Below are positions 34,767-43,365 of a DNA stretch of 64,000 nucleotides, one piece after another. The notes under the pieces were generated by a model. It made no database searches. It was given only the letters and a program-made list of their open reading frames with translations, and had not been told where the DNA came from. Source of the DNA: Acidobacteriota bacterium (lineage in GTDB: Bacteria > Acidobacteriota > Blastocatellia > Pyrinomonadales > Pyrinomonadaceae); NCBI GenBank assembly GCA_016713675.1, contig JADJOS010000001.1, forward strand, positions 1,364,001-1,428,000, written 5' to 3'. Position numbers and translations under genes: made by a program. The number at the start of each line of letters is the position of its first letter. The first letter of the stretch is position 1.

Positions 34767-35243
34767 TTACCAACGGTGATATGCCGGATGACCTTCTTTG
34801 ACGGCGACGAAAGTGCCTCGGCATGTTGCGCAGACCTTGTCGTTGGCGATCAACTCGGCTTCGACTGTCGCGCGGTCCTCTTTTGATTCTACGACGCGGG
34901 CTCGCAGATGTATCGCGACGTCGAAGGGCGTCGGGCGTAGCAGTTTGACGTGAAAATCGGCGGTAACGGTGCAATCGGGCTCGGCCTTGCCATCGCGTTT
35001 CATCAGGAAGTACGTCGCCGCCCAGTTCGAGTGACAATCGAGTAAAGTGCCGATGATACCGCCGTTCAGCATTCCCGGAAACGCCTGGTGTTGAGGTTCA
35101 GCGTGCCACACCGCAACGACCTCATCGCCCTCAGGATAACTGTTGACATGCAGCCCTTTCTCATTTGCCGGGCCGCAGCCGAAGCAAATGCTCTCGGGCG
35201 AATATTGCTGCTGTAACGACTTCGTGTTTTCCATAGCTGCCAT
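34767..35243 (-). CDS. PaaI-like hotdog thioesterase
   Basis: The 158-residue protein has the hotdog fold pattern of the PaaI group: CFGCGPANEKGLHV near the start, HQAFPGMLNGGIIGTLLDCHSNWAA over the central helix, and TVTADFHVKLLRPTPF. The G-G-I-I-G-T-L-L-D segment holds the expected active-site Asp region. An acyl-CoA substrate is likely. An alternate start (MENTK) lies 3 codons in. It is immediately upstream of the DinB gene on the minus strand. Confidence 0.87.
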   Translation of the reverse strand: MAAMENTKSLQQQYSPESICFGCGPANEKGLHVNSYPEGDEVVAVWHAEPQHQAFPGMLNGGIIGTLLDCHSNWAATYFLMKRDGKAEPDCTVTADFHVKLLRPTPFDVAIHLRARVVESKEDRATVEAELIANDKVCATCRGTFVAVKEGHPAYHRW

Positions 35244-35372
35244 TTTACTACTTTTGCAAATAGAAGATCAGCTGACAACTGTCTTTGTCAGGCCAACCTT
35301 CCGAATGCCGAGTTTGCTCATCGACACAAAAATAGCGTAAATTATCGAACAGTTTACTCGAACACAAGATCT

Positions 35373-37073
35373 ATGCTTACGCTACTCGCACTTGGTGTCA
35401 TCGCCTGGCTCGTTTTTGGTTATTTTGCATATGGCCGTTGGGTCGCAAAGCAATTCAAACTCGACGACAGCCGGGTCACTCCCGCGAATAAGGTCAATGA
35501 CGGCGAAGATTTTGTGCCGACTCAGCCGTTTTACCTTTTCGGCCAGCATTTTTCCGCGATCGCGGCGGCCGGGCCGATCGCGGGGCCGATCATTGCATGT
35601 ATCGCATTCGGCTGGCTGCCGTGTCTGGTATGGATAGCGTTGGGCGTGGTGCTGATCGGTGCGGTTCACGATTTTTCGGCATTGACCTCGTCCGTCCGCC
35701 ACGGTGCACAATCAGTTGCCGAGATCACACGTGACAAGCTCGGTGGAAAGGCCGGGCGGGCATTAATGGGATTCATTTGGATCGCGCTTGTTTACGTGAC
35801 GGTTGCGTTCACCGATATTACGGCAGGGACGTTTGTCGCGGGCGACGACGCGTTGGCAGGCGAGACGAAGTTCAACCCCGGCGGTGCCGTCGCAATGGCG
35901 AGCGTACTGTATCTAGGACTTTCAATTATTCTCGGCCTTGTCGAGCGTTATCTTAAGCCGCCGCTCTGGCTCGCCACAGTGATCTTCGTTCCCGCGACAT
36001 TTGCGCTTTCCTATGTTGGAACGCAGTTCTCGAACGTCCTGAGTTTTAGCCATCAGACGTGGGCGATACTGATACTTGTCTATTGCATCATCGGTTCACT
36101 GCTGCCTGTCTGGGCGTTACTGCAGCCTCGAGGCTATCTTGGCGGATCTGTGCTTTATGCGGCGATCGCGGTCGGTGTCATCGGCATTTTCTTTGGCGGC
36201 TATTCGATCCAACAGCCGGCGTTCAAATCATTTGACGTCGGCGGAATGACCGGTATGTTGTTCCCGTTCCTGTTCGTGACGATCGCCTGCGGAGCGTGTT
36301 CGGGCTTTCACGGGCTGGTCTGTTCGGGTACGACGTCTAAGCAGTTGGACAAGGAATCACACGCCCGGCCGGTCGGTTACGGGGCAATGCTCGCCGAGGG
36401 ATTTGTCGCGTTTATCGCCCTTGTGACAGTAATGATCGCCGCCGGCGACGCACTTGTCGGTCCCGATGGCAAGAGCCTGTCAGCCGGCAAGATCTACGGT
36501 AACGGCATCGGCAATTTTCTCTCGCTGGTGATCGGTAAAGAGTATCTCGCTTTTGCTATAACGTTTGGTGCGATGGCGTTTTCGACGTTTGTTTTTGACA
36601 CGCTCGACGTGACGATGCGGCTCGGGCGATATCTGGTGCAGGAACTGATCGGAATGCCGGGGCACATCGGCGCGCTGATCGGAACGCTTGTGACCGTCGC
36701 CCTTCCGTTCCTTCTGATATTTTTTGCGCCCCCCGGATCGTATCTTGAATTTTGGACGCTGTTCGGTGCGTCAAACCAGCTCCTCGCCGCGTTGACGCTG
36801 CTTTCGATCACGGTTTGGCTGTATAAGGCAAGACGCCGCATCGCGTTTACGCTGCTGCCGATGCTATTCGTTTTAGCGATCACGCTGTGGGCTTTGTCGT
36901 CGCTCGTGATAGGCAATTTTCAGGCGTCGACCGGCTTCGACATCAAGCTCGTCAACGGCGTCACGTCGCTCGCACTGATCGTACTTGCGATCTATCTCGT
37001 CATCATCGGTCTGCTAAAGCTCCGCGGAGAACGCGATGAAAGCGGCGAATTGGTCGAGGCCGAAAGTTTTTGA
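35373..37073 (+). CDS. cstA: Carbon starvation protein CstA (peptide/pyruvate transporter family)
   Basis: The 566-residue protein is highly hydrophobic with about 14-16 membrane helices. Family segments are clear: PANKVNDGEDFVPTQPFYLFGQHFSAIAAAGPIAGPI near the N-terminus, GAVHDFSALTSSVRHG, and CGACSGFHGLVCSGTTSKQLDKE. CstA proteins import peptides or pyruvate in nutrient-limited cells. It is shorter than E. coli CstA (701) and matches the short form found in several phyla. A lipoprotein gene follows 12 bp later. Confidence 0.95.
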   Translation: MLTLLALGVIAWLVFGYFAYGRWVAKQFKLDDSRVTPANKVNDGEDFVPTQPFYLFGQHFSAIAAAGPIAGPIIACIAFGWLPCLVWIALGVVLIGAVHDFSALTSSVRHGAQSVAEITRDKLGGKAGRALMGFIWIALVYVTVAFTDITAGTFVAGDDALAGETKFNPGGAVAMASVLYLGLSIILGLVERYLKPPLWLATVIFVPATFALSYVGTQFSNVLSFSHQTWAILILVYCIIGSLLPVWALLQPRGYLGGSVLYAAIAVGVIGIFFGGYSIQQPAFKSFDVGGMTGMLFPFLFVTIACGACSGFHGLVCSGTTSKQLDKESHARPVGYGAMLAEGFVAFIALVTVMIAAGDALVGPDGKSLSAGKIYGNGIGNFLSLVIGKEYLAFAITFGAMAFSTFVFDTLDVTMRLGRYLVQELIGMPGHIGALIGTLVTVALPFLLIFFAPPGSYLEFWTLFGASNQLLAALTLLSITVWLYKARRRIAFTLLPMLFVLAITLWALSSLVIGNFQASTGFDIKLVNGVTSLALIVLAIYLVIIGLLKLRGERDESGELVEAESF

Positions 37074-37085
37074 CGGGAGGAAAAA

Positions 37086-37454
37086 ATGAAGACGCGAAGA
37101 TCATATCTGACGCTCACGATCATCTCAACGGTGCTGATCGCGGTCGTACTTGGGTGCGGCGGTGCCGGTTCCGAATGTGTCGGAACGGTGACCTATCAAG
37201 GCAAGACATTAGAAGGTAAAGCAAAGACGGCCGACGAAGCTAAAGGCAACGCCTGCAACAATTACTGCCGCGATGCAGATCCTGAATATGACGCGATGTA
37301 CCGCATCTGGCTCGATTCGCCCAAAGGCAAATCCGCCGGTTCTCCATCGAAACAGGAAGCGATATTCAAGGACGAGGCATTGATGAAGTTTGTTTCAGAA
37401 ACCTGCAGTAAACGGTGCGTCGCGACGATGAGTCCTGATGCCAAATGTAAATAG
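37086..37454 (+). CDS. Small Cys-rich lipoprotein of unknown function
   Basis: A GGGAGG Shine-Dalgarno precedes the ATG, 12 bp after the cstA stop, so it is probably co-transcribed. A signal segment ends in a lipobox (VVLGCGG), so Cys24 should be lipidated. The mature part contains seven more Cys residues, including CNNYC and CSKRC, consistent with disulfides. No family is recognised. It may be a CstA accessory or simply a neighbour. The 3' end is 1 bp from the convergent gene. Confidence 0.75.
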   Translation: MKTRRSYLTLTIISTVLIAVVLGCGGAGSECVGTVTYQGKTLEGKAKTADEAKGNACNNYCRDADPEYDAMYRIWLDSPKGKSAGSPSKQEAIFKDEALMKFVSETCSKRCVATMSPDAKCK

Positions 37455-37455
37455 G

Positions 37456-37920
37456 CTAGCTTCGCTTTAAAGGCATTTCTTCGAGTGCCCTTGTGGTGTG
37501 GTCGGTGACGCTCATCGCGGGTTCGCGAAATTCTTCGAGTTGAGCCGTCGTTAGCGGGCGTAATTGTTGCGGCTGGCTGGTCTCGTGGACGTTCATGCCC
37601 GATTTGAGCCGGGCGTCGATCAGCTTTGGCACCTGGCTCAAGAGTGTGTAACAGATCCCGAAAACAGCGGCAAGATATGCGATAGCGATCATGACCACGA
37701 ATTTCGGCTCGATGCTGTTGCCCAACAGTACGGCGACGAGGCCGACGAGAATTCCAAGCCCGAACATCACGACTAAAAATAACGTCGTCAGAACGTTGTC
37801 GAGCATCTTGCCCGGCGTGCCGTCTATGTCAAACTCGGCAGCCTTGAACAATTGCTCACCGCAATTTTTGCAGTATTTGAGATCCTTGCCTACAGTTGTG
37901 CCGCACTTTGGACAAAACAT
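37456..37920 (-). CDS. Zinc-ribbon membrane protein
   Basis: Residues 1-21 form a double CxxC zinc ribbon (MFCPKCGT, then YCKNCGEQ). Two TM segments follow at about 45-65 and 72-95 (FLVVMFGLGILVGLVAVLL, VVMIAIAYLAAVFGICY). The C-terminal ~55 residues are polar. Function unknown. It lies 3 bp downstream of the DUF4870-like gene in the same direction, suggesting that the two membrane proteins act together. Confidence 0.78.
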   Translation of the reverse strand: MFCPKCGTTVGKDLKYCKNCGEQLFKAAEFDIDGTPGKMLDNVLTTLFLVVMFGLGILVGLVAVLLGNSIEPKFVVMIAIAYLAAVFGICYTLLSQVPKLIDARLKSGMNVHETSQPQQLRPLTTAQLEEFREPAMSVTDHTTRALEEMPLKRS

Positions 37921-37923
37921 TGG

Positions 37924-38565
37924 TTATTGTTTGGGGCTGATCTTTTCCTCGAGCCAGTTGGTCAGTTCCTCGATCGATTCAATATGGACCGGGCGGCCTT
38001 TCCAGGCCTTGTACGCGAAGACTATCAGCATGATCGTCGTCACGAGATTGAAGATGCCGTTGCCGATGCCCGCAAAATCCGTCAATTCGCTGAGAACACC
38101 AAGGATCGTTGCCACAATTAGAATGGCGATATGGGCCGCCAGGCCCTGAGCCGCGTGAAACCGGACCTTGGCTTCACTTCTAGGCAAAAAGACCAGCATC
38201 AAAAGACCGGCGACAAGGCCGAGAAACCATGGAAAATACGGCAATGCAGTGACGATGTTTTCCGGCAGGCCGATCTTGGCGACCTTGCGGTTTGTAGAAC
38301 TGTCAACGTTCCCAAAGCTCACCGGCTGATAATTTGCCGGAACATACTGGCCGTTGTACGGATTCGCATACGGAGCCGAGTCGCCCTGTACGTCAGGTTC
38401 GGCAAATCGTCGGGTCTGCTCCTCGGTCGGAAGAGCTGTCGGCGCAAACTGCCGCGTTTCGCCGCCTTGATTGGGCAAGTATTGAGTAGCGTTAGCCTCA
38501 GCCGCCGCCTTTGCTTTCTCCGGAAATTCCGGATCAAGCGGATTTGTATCGTACTTTGTCGCCAT
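37924..38565 (-). CDS. DUF4870/Tic20-like membrane protein
   Basis: Starting at ATG 38565 (MATKYDTNPLDPEFPEK) gives 213 residues; an upstream start at 38622 would lie in the repeat-bearing gap. The N-terminal ~100 residues are polar and Gln/Pro-rich. The C-terminal half has three TM segments with the DUF4870-type motif KVRFHAAQGLAAHI. The tail EELTNWLEEK is soluble. Function unknown. It forms a pair with the zinc-ribbon gene downstream. Confidence 0.78.
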   Translation of the reverse strand: MATKYDTNPLDPEFPEKAKAAAEANATQYLPNQGGETRQFAPTALPTEEQTRRFAEPDVQGDSAPYANPYNGQYVPANYQPVSFGNVDSSTNRKVAKIGLPENIVTALPYFPWFLGLVAGLLMLVFLPRSEAKVRFHAAQGLAAHIAILIVATILGVLSELTDFAGIGNGIFNLVTTIMLIVFAYKAWKGRPVHIESIEELTNWLEEKISPKQ

Positions 38566-38617
38566 CGCTACTGAATTTACGACCGCTTCACCGTTATTGT
38601 TCCCAAAACAAGATTTT

Positions 38618-38681
38618 GCCACGAATTACACAAATGTCACGAATAATTTCTTACAGTTGTGAAATTCGTGTTATTCGTGGC
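38618..38681. repeat. Palindrome of three 9-nt CACGAATNN units per arm
   Basis: The left arm reads CACGAATTA, CACAAATGT, CACGAATAA; the right arm GTGAAATTC, GTGTTATTC, GTGGC. The arms are inverse complements around a 10-nt loop. The right arm encodes the last residues and stop of AspRS (SHE, TAA). It lies between aspS and the DUF4870-like gene. Confidence 0.75.
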
Positions 38682-40482
38682 TAACGTCTATTCCTAATTC
38701 CTTCAATTGCGAACCGTCAACTTCGCCCGGCGAATCCATCATTAGGTCTTGTGCCGATGCGGTCTTGGGGAATGCCATGACGTCGCGGATGTTTTCGGTG
38801 CCGCAGAGGATCATGCACGTGCGTTCAACACCGGCGGCAAAGCCTCCGTGCGGCGGCGTACCGTATTCTAGGGCGTCGAGGAAAAAGCCGAAGCGTTCGC
38901 GGGCCTTTTCGAGCGACAATCCCAGGGCTTTGAAGTTCAAAGCCTGTATCTCTTTTTGATGGATACGGATCGAGCCGCCGGCGCATTCGTAGCCGTTGAT
39001 GACGGCGTCGTACGCCTTAGCCCGGACGCTGCCGAGCAGGTGATGCTGCGATTCGTCATTTACCGCCGTCTTGAATTTCTCAAGGTCCTCGTCCATCGGC
39101 GACGTGAACGGATGATGCGCCGCCGTATAGCTATCGGTCTCTTCGTCGTGCTCGAACATCGGAAATTCGGTGACGATGAGCGGTTTGTATGCAGTGCGGT
39201 CGATTAGGTCTTCGCGTTTCGCGATCTCGACGCGCAAAGCTCCGAGAGCCGCCGCAACGACCGATTTTCGACCCGCGATGATCAGAACAATGTCACCTTT
39301 TTCGGCGCCGGCAGTTTTGGCTAACTGTCCGATCTTTTCTTCGCCAAGGACCTTGAGCAATGATGACGTGATCTCCTCACCGACCTTGATCCACGCGAGT
39401 GCCCCTGCGCCGTAGCGTTTGGCAAAATCCTGCATGTCGTCGAGCTGTTTGCGCGAGTAATCGGCCTTGCCTTTGATGGTGATGCATTTGATCTCGCCTT
39501 TGGCTTCGAGCACGGACGCGAACGGAGCGAAATCGGTTCCGGCGAGTTCGCCGCTGAGGTCTGTTAGTTCCATTTCAAATCGCAGATCCGGCTTGTCGCT
39601 GCCGTAACGGCGCATCGCTTCGGCGTACGTCATTCGCGGCCATTGGGCCGGGAGTTCGACGCCGATCAGCTTGAATACATGGCCGAACATACCCTCGATC
39701 TCGCGGTAAGCCATCTCGGGATTGGCGAACGACATTTCCATATCGAGCTGTGTGAATTCAGGCTGACGGTCGGCGCGGAGATCTTCGTCGCGAAAACAAC
39801 GGGCGATCTGATAATACTTGTCGAAACCGGAGATCATCGTCAACTGCTTCAATATCTGCGGAGACTGCGGCAACGCAAAAAATTTGCCGGTGTGAATGCG
39901 CGACGGCACGATAAAATCGCGTGCACCTTCGGGCGTCGATTTAAGCAATATCGGCGTCTCGATCTCGATAAAACCGCGTTCGTCAAAATACTCGCGGATC
40001 GCCGCGACAGCCTTAGCACGCATACGAATATTGTGCTGCAGCTGCGGACGTCGGAGGTCGAGGTAGCGGTATTTGAGACGCGTCGATTCGTCAGCGAGGT
40101 TTTCGCTGCCGGCGACCTCGAGCTGGAACGGCGGCACTTTCGCGTCGTTGAGGATCAAGATCTCATTGACCTTGACCTCGATGTCGCCGGTCGCGAGTTT
40201 TGCATTATGCGTTCCTTCGGCACGAGAGACTACCTCGCCTTTGACTGCGACGACAAACTCGCCCCGCAGATTCTTCGCCTTGGCATGGCTGAGAGGCGTT
40301 TCCTCCTCGCTGACGACGATCTGCGTAATGCCTTCGCGGTCGCGCAGATCGACAAACGTAAAAACGCCGAAATCGCGCTTCTTCGCAACCCAGCCCATCA
40401 GCACGACCTGTCGTCCGACATCGCTTTCGCGAAGCTCGCCGCATGTGTGGGTCCTCTCCAAATTTCCTAATACATCAAGCAT
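38671..40482 (-). CDS. aspS: Aspartyl-tRNA synthetase
   Basis: Class II synthetase charging tRNA-Asp (possibly also tRNA-Asn). The ATG at 40482 gives 603 residues, the size of bacterial AspRS; the frame upstream runs into repeat DNA and is not used. Visible parts: RTHTCGELRESDVGRQVVLMGWVAKKRD (OB-fold anticodon domain), motif 2 around CFRDEDLRADRQPEFTQLDME, GAD insertion, and motif 3 FAAGVERTCMI. The C-terminus ends inside a repeat arm. Confidence 0.96.
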   Translation of the reverse strand: MLDVLGNLERTHTCGELRESDVGRQVVLMGWVAKKRDFGVFTFVDLRDREGITQIVVSEEETPLSHAKAKNLRGEFVVAVKGEVVSRAEGTHNAKLATGDIEVKVNEILILNDAKVPPFQLEVAGSENLADESTRLKYRYLDLRRPQLQHNIRMRAKAVAAIREYFDERGFIEIETPILLKSTPEGARDFIVPSRIHTGKFFALPQSPQILKQLTMISGFDKYYQIARCFRDEDLRADRQPEFTQLDMEMSFANPEMAYREIEGMFGHVFKLIGVELPAQWPRMTYAEAMRRYGSDKPDLRFEMELTDLSGELAGTDFAPFASVLEAKGEIKCITIKGKADYSRKQLDDMQDFAKRYGAGALAWIKVGEEITSSLLKVLGEEKIGQLAKTAGAEKGDIVLIIAGRKSVVAAALGALRVEIAKREDLIDRTAYKPLIVTEFPMFEHDEETDSYTAAHHPFTSPMDEDLEKFKTAVNDESQHHLLGSVRAKAYDAVINGYECAGGSIRIHQKEIQALNFKALGLSLEKARERFGFFLDALEYGTPPHGGFAAGVERTCMILCGTENIRDVMAFPKTASAQDLMMDSPGEVDGSQLKELGIDVSHE

Positions 40483-40493
40483 AAAGATCGTTT

Positions 40494-40565
40494 GCCCACG
40501 AAACACTCTAAAGACACGAAAATATTCTATTCCAATTTTTCGATCGTTTTGTGTTTTTCGCCGGC
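40494..40565. repeat. Imperfect inverted repeat with 9-nt CACGAAANN units
   Basis: CACGAAACA, CTCTAAAGA, CACGAAAAT are three consecutive 9-nt units at 40498-40524. A diverged opposite arm TTTTGTGTTTTTCG lies at about 40547-40560. Located directly before the aspS start. Confidence 0.55.
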
Positions 40566-40576
40566 ACAAAACTCCA

Positions 40577-40617
40577 AAATAAAAACGCCTTTCGATTTTG
40601 TGACAAAACGAAAGGCG
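40577..40617 (-). terminator. Rho-independent terminator of the 40743 gene
   Basis: On the minus strand CGCCTTTCGTTTTG pairs with CAAAATCGAAAGGCG (one bulged base) around a short loop and is followed by TTTTTATTTT. It is about 125 bp past the stop at 40743. Confidence 0.8.
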
Positions 40618-40742
40618 GCACGCTCGGTAGCAACGTACTCGCCATTCAATTATTGTCGTCAAATCGAACTGCGTTCATAACAAACCTGAATGATACTAGA
40701 CGCGCCTGACAAAACGCAAATTTTAACGGCGGCAAAGCATCG

Positions 40743-41465
40743 TCAGAATGTCCATTTCAGCGTAAGTGTATAGACAAACGGCACGACCAGCATGACGCCG
40801 CCCGCGATCAGGACCTTCCATTTAATATCGGTCTTGAATACCAGAGCAATACCCATAAAGAACATGGCCACTGCAAACATTACGTTTGCAAGCTCAAATT
40901 TATCGCCCATTTCGTTCGCATCGTTGCCTTCCTTAAAGGTCGCCGCCGATTGAGTATTCAATTCGTCGGCCTTCGCCATCATCTCTTTCTGATAAGTTTG
41001 GTTGTCAACCAGATCTAGTTCGCTCGCCTTATCGAGCAATTCAGATTTGAGGGTTTCCGTCTTTTCATCGTCTTCATCGTCATTTTTCCTGACTTCCGGC
41101 GGTAATCCCAGTGCCTTATAACCGGCGTCGCTGATCTGTCGGGTGTACAGGTACGAGGCGATCCTAAATGAGCTGGCTGCAACACTTGGATTGGAGTCCA
41201 CAGTGTTCAAACCCTCTTCGATCAACTGATAGGCCGTGATCTCGATCTGGGCGTCTTTTGACATTTCGACTATCGCCTTGGCCCGTTCAGCCGCAGCGGC
41301 GGTCGCTTCGGTATTTGCTTTGCCGTACGCTTCGGCCTGTTTGCCGTCCCACAGCCCGCCTTGAAAACTCGACAATGCCGTACAAATTGCGGCAAGGCCG
41401 AGCAGGATCGCGGCAAAAAATTCAAACCGGTCCACCATCGCTTGTCTTTCTGATTCTTCACTCAT
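40743..41465 (-). CDS. Membrane protein, DUF4337-like
   Basis: The ATG at 41465 (MSEESERQAMVDRFEFF) with an AGGAG element upstream gives 240 residues; the long upstream extension is Arg/Pro-rich and belongs to the cdsA antisense. One TM helix lies at residues about 17-35, a long Glu/Lys/Ala-rich helical middle follows, and two TM helices close the protein. The layout, with N-terminal TM, large soluble loop and C-terminal TM pair, recalls DUF4337. Function unknown. It sits 45 bp downstream of cdsA on the same strand. Confidence 0.7.
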   Translation of the reverse strand: MSEESERQAMVDRFEFFAAILLGLAAICTALSSFQGGLWDGKQAEAYGKANTEATAAAAERAKAIVEMSKDAQIEITAYQLIEEGLNTVDSNPSVAASSFRIASYLYTRQISDAGYKALGLPPEVRKNDDEDDEKTETLKSELLDKASELDLVDNQTYQKEMMAKADELNTQSAATFKEGNDANEMGDKFELANVMFAVAMFFMGIALVFKTDIKWKVLIAGGVMLVVPFVYTLTLKWTF

Positions 41466-41509
41466 GCGTTCGTTTCTCCTTTGTCTTTGGTAATTGATTT
41501 TAGGTAAAG

Positions 41510-42349
41510 CTAAAAATAAAAGCGTGCGAAATAATAGAGTATCGGTGCACCGAAAAGCAAGCTGTCGAGCCGGTCTAGCAGGCCTCCGTGGCCGGGGAGA
41601 ATGCTCGCGGCGTCTTTGGTGTTTGATCCGCGCTTCATCGCACTTTCGCACAGGTCGCCAAGGACACCTACGACCGCGAGGACGATCGCCAGCGGGATCG
41701 ACCATTTGTACGGCAGTTCGGGAAAGAACCACCACGTCGCGAGTGCCGCAAAGCCGGCGGCCGCAAGGATGCCGCCGACGAGTCCTTCGACCGTCTTGCC
41801 CGGTGAGATGGCCGGTGCAAGCTTGTGTTTGCCCAGAGCCCTGCCGGCAAAATATGCTCCGGCGTCCGAACCGAAGATCACCAGAAAAAAGAATGCGAGC
41901 AGATGCGTCGAGAGGTTCGCAGGCGTCTCAAAACCGATACGCGTCGCGACCAGAAACCCGCCTAAGAATGCTACGTAAAACACGCCGAGCAGCGTCACGC
42001 CGACGCCTGTCAGCATCTTGGTAAAATCTTTTTGAAAACGAAAAGTCTGTGAGATCAGTACCGTGATGACTATCACGCCGACCGTCGCGATAAGCAGATC
42101 AGGAGCTTTTGCGGGAGCATCGAAAACAAAGCCGATGAAAAGAGCAGCCGCTCCCAAATAACCGATCGCCGCATCTGCTTTCAGCTCAAGCTTTTTGGTC
42201 AGCGAATAGAACTCGAACAATCCGGCAGCCAACGCAAAACCCGCGATGGCGACAAACAGCCAAACCGTGTCCGGAAAATATGCCGGCAGCACGATCGATG
42301 CGATGATGATCGGAAGTGCGATAGCTGCTGTTAATAGTCGGGTCTTCAT
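41510..42349 (-). CDS. cdsA: Phosphatidate cytidylyltransferase
   Basis: CdsA makes CDP-diacylglycerol from phosphatidate and CTP in the inner membrane. The 279-residue protein has about eight TM helices and the CTP-transferase signature near the C-terminus: SAMKRGSNTKDAASILPGHGGLLDRLDS. The FGSDAGAYFAGRALGKHKLAP segment with conserved Asp and the ISPGKTVEG motif precede it. It follows uppS, a common pairing, with a 9-nt-unit palindrome in between. Confidence 0.96.
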   Translation of the reverse strand: MKTRLLTAAIALPIIIASIVLPAYFPDTVWLFVAIAGFALAAGLFEFYSLTKKLELKADAAIGYLGAAALFIGFVFDAPAKAPDLLIATVGVIVITVLISQTFRFQKDFTKMLTGVGVTLLGVFYVAFLGGFLVATRIGFETPANLSTHLLAFFFLVIFGSDAGAYFAGRALGKHKLAPAISPGKTVEGLVGGILAAAGFAALATWWFFPELPYKWSIPLAIVLAVVGVLGDLCESAMKRGSNTKDAASILPGHGGLLDRLDSLLFGAPILYYFARFYF

Positions 42350-42366
42350 AGCTAATCAGATAAAAT

Positions 42367-42454
42367 AAACAGGATAGACAGGATCAACAAGATAAATCGA
42401 ATGATGGATCAAGTTGCTTTCAAAAACATCCTGTCTATCCTGCTCATCCTGTTT
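42367..42454. repeat. Palindrome of three 9-nt ACAGGATNN units per arm
   Basis: The left arm at 42367-42393 reads ACAGGATAG, ACAGGATCA, ACAAGAT. The right arm at 42428-42454, inverted, reads ACAGGATGA, GCAGGATAG, ACAGGAT. The arms are separated by about 34 bp. It fills the uppS-cdsA gap. Confidence 0.8.
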
Positions 42455-42472
42455 GAATTCAGCCTAACCGTC

Positions 42473-43246
42473 CTACTTCACACCGCCAAATCGCCGGTCG
42501 CGTTTTTGGTAATCGATTATCGCCTCAAATATCTGCGGCCGTCGAAAATCAGGGAACAGCGTCGGCGTGACGTATATTTCGCTATAAGCAAGCTGCCAGA
42601 GCAGGAAATTCGAAATTCGAAACTCGCCGCTCGTGCGGATCATCAGATCGACCTCAGGCAACGCGTGTGTATAAAGATTGCGTTCGATATCGGCTTCGGA
42701 AAGGTGATCGATAACGTCGCCGCGGCGTTCGAGATCCTGATAAGCAAGGCGTGCGGCCCTGACGATCTCGGCTCGGCCGCCATAATTGAGGGCGACGCTG
42801 AGCACCATTCCGGTGTTGTCTCTGGTCTTTTCGGTCGCGGCGGCAAGTTCTTTTTGAACATCAGGCGAAAGTCCGTGAAGATCACCGATCGCCTGAAAAC
42901 GGATGTTATTGCCGTGCACCTCGTCGAGTTCACGTTTGAGCACGCGTTTGAGCATCGACATCAGGCCTGAGACCTCAGCCTTTGGACGCTTCCAGTTCTC
43001 GGTCGAGAACGCGTAGAGCGTGACAGCCTCGATCTGCATGCGTGCGCAGGTGTCGATGATCGCTTTGACAGAATCAGAACCGGCACGATGCCCAAATATC
43101 CGAGGTTTGCCCTGCCGCTTAGCCCAGCGGCCGTTGCCGTCCATGATAATGGCGATGTGCCGCGGCAAACGTGCCGGATCGATCGCCGCCAGTGATGCAG
43201 CCTCGGCGGTGTTAGGTTTTACGATTCCGGCAAAATTCTCGTGCAT
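42473..43246 (-). CDS. uppS: Undecaprenyl diphosphate synthase (isoprenyl transferase)
   Basis: UppS condenses isopentenyl diphosphate onto farnesyl diphosphate in cis to make the cell-wall lipid carrier. Motifs: HIAIIMDGNGRWAKRQG with the catalytic Asp, GHRAGSDSVK, LYAFSTENWKRP, ALNYGGRAEIVRA, and the C-terminal RTSGEFRISNFLLWQLAYSEIY. ATG 43246 is chosen; an upstream GTG at 43270 would add 8 residues. It is transcribed toward cdsA. The gap to the upstream DUF952 gene is a repeat element. Confidence 0.95.
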   Translation of the reverse strand: MHENFAGIVKPNTAEAASLAAIDPARLPRHIAIIMDGNGRWAKRQGKPRIFGHRAGSDSVKAIIDTCARMQIEAVTLYAFSTENWKRPKAEVSGLMSMLKRVLKRELDEVHGNNIRFQAIGDLHGLSPDVQKELAAATEKTRDNTGMVLSVALNYGGRAEIVRAARLAYQDLERRGDVIDHLSEADIERNLYTHALPEVDLMIRTSGEFRISNFLLWQLAYSEIYVTPTLFPDFRRPQIFEAIIDYQKRDRRFGGVK

Positions 43247-43277
43247 AACGTCAACGTATATTTCGCACACTGACCGG

Positions 43278-43365
43278 GCGGATCAAGCGGATCTTCGGTA
43301 TAAGAAATTCAAGATCTTTCAGATCCGCGCATATCTGCCCGATCCGTTTTATCCGCGTTCAAATC
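43278..43365. repeat. Palindromic 9-nt repeat of GCGGATNNN units running into DUF952
   Basis: The left arm reads GCGGATCAA, GCGGATCTT, CGG (43278-43298). The right arm contains ATCCG/ATCTG at four successive 9-nt steps (43323-43354). The right arm is coding for the C-terminal tail of the DUF952 protein. Confidence 0.7.

Larger units (their letters stand above)
40483..40742. other. Gap between aspS and the 40743 gene: repeat and terminator
   Basis: It holds the CACGAAA-type repeat (40494-40565), the terminator of the upstream minus-strand gene (40577-40617) and presumably the aspS promoter. No gene is visible. Confidence 0.5.

Noticed and set aside
40483..40662. 60-codon N-terminal extension of aspS
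   Set aside because: The extension covers repeat DNA and part of a terminator, and the AspRS OB fold begins right after ATG 40482.
41466..41735. 90-codon N-terminal extension of the 40743 gene
   Set aside because: It is Arg/Pro-rich antisense of cdsA; a proper ribosome-binding site precedes ATG 41465.
42600..42630. 7-nt-periodic GAAATTCGAAATTC inside uppS
   Set aside because: It encodes the canonical SGExRISNF motif of UppS, so the periodicity arises from normal codons and not from an insert.
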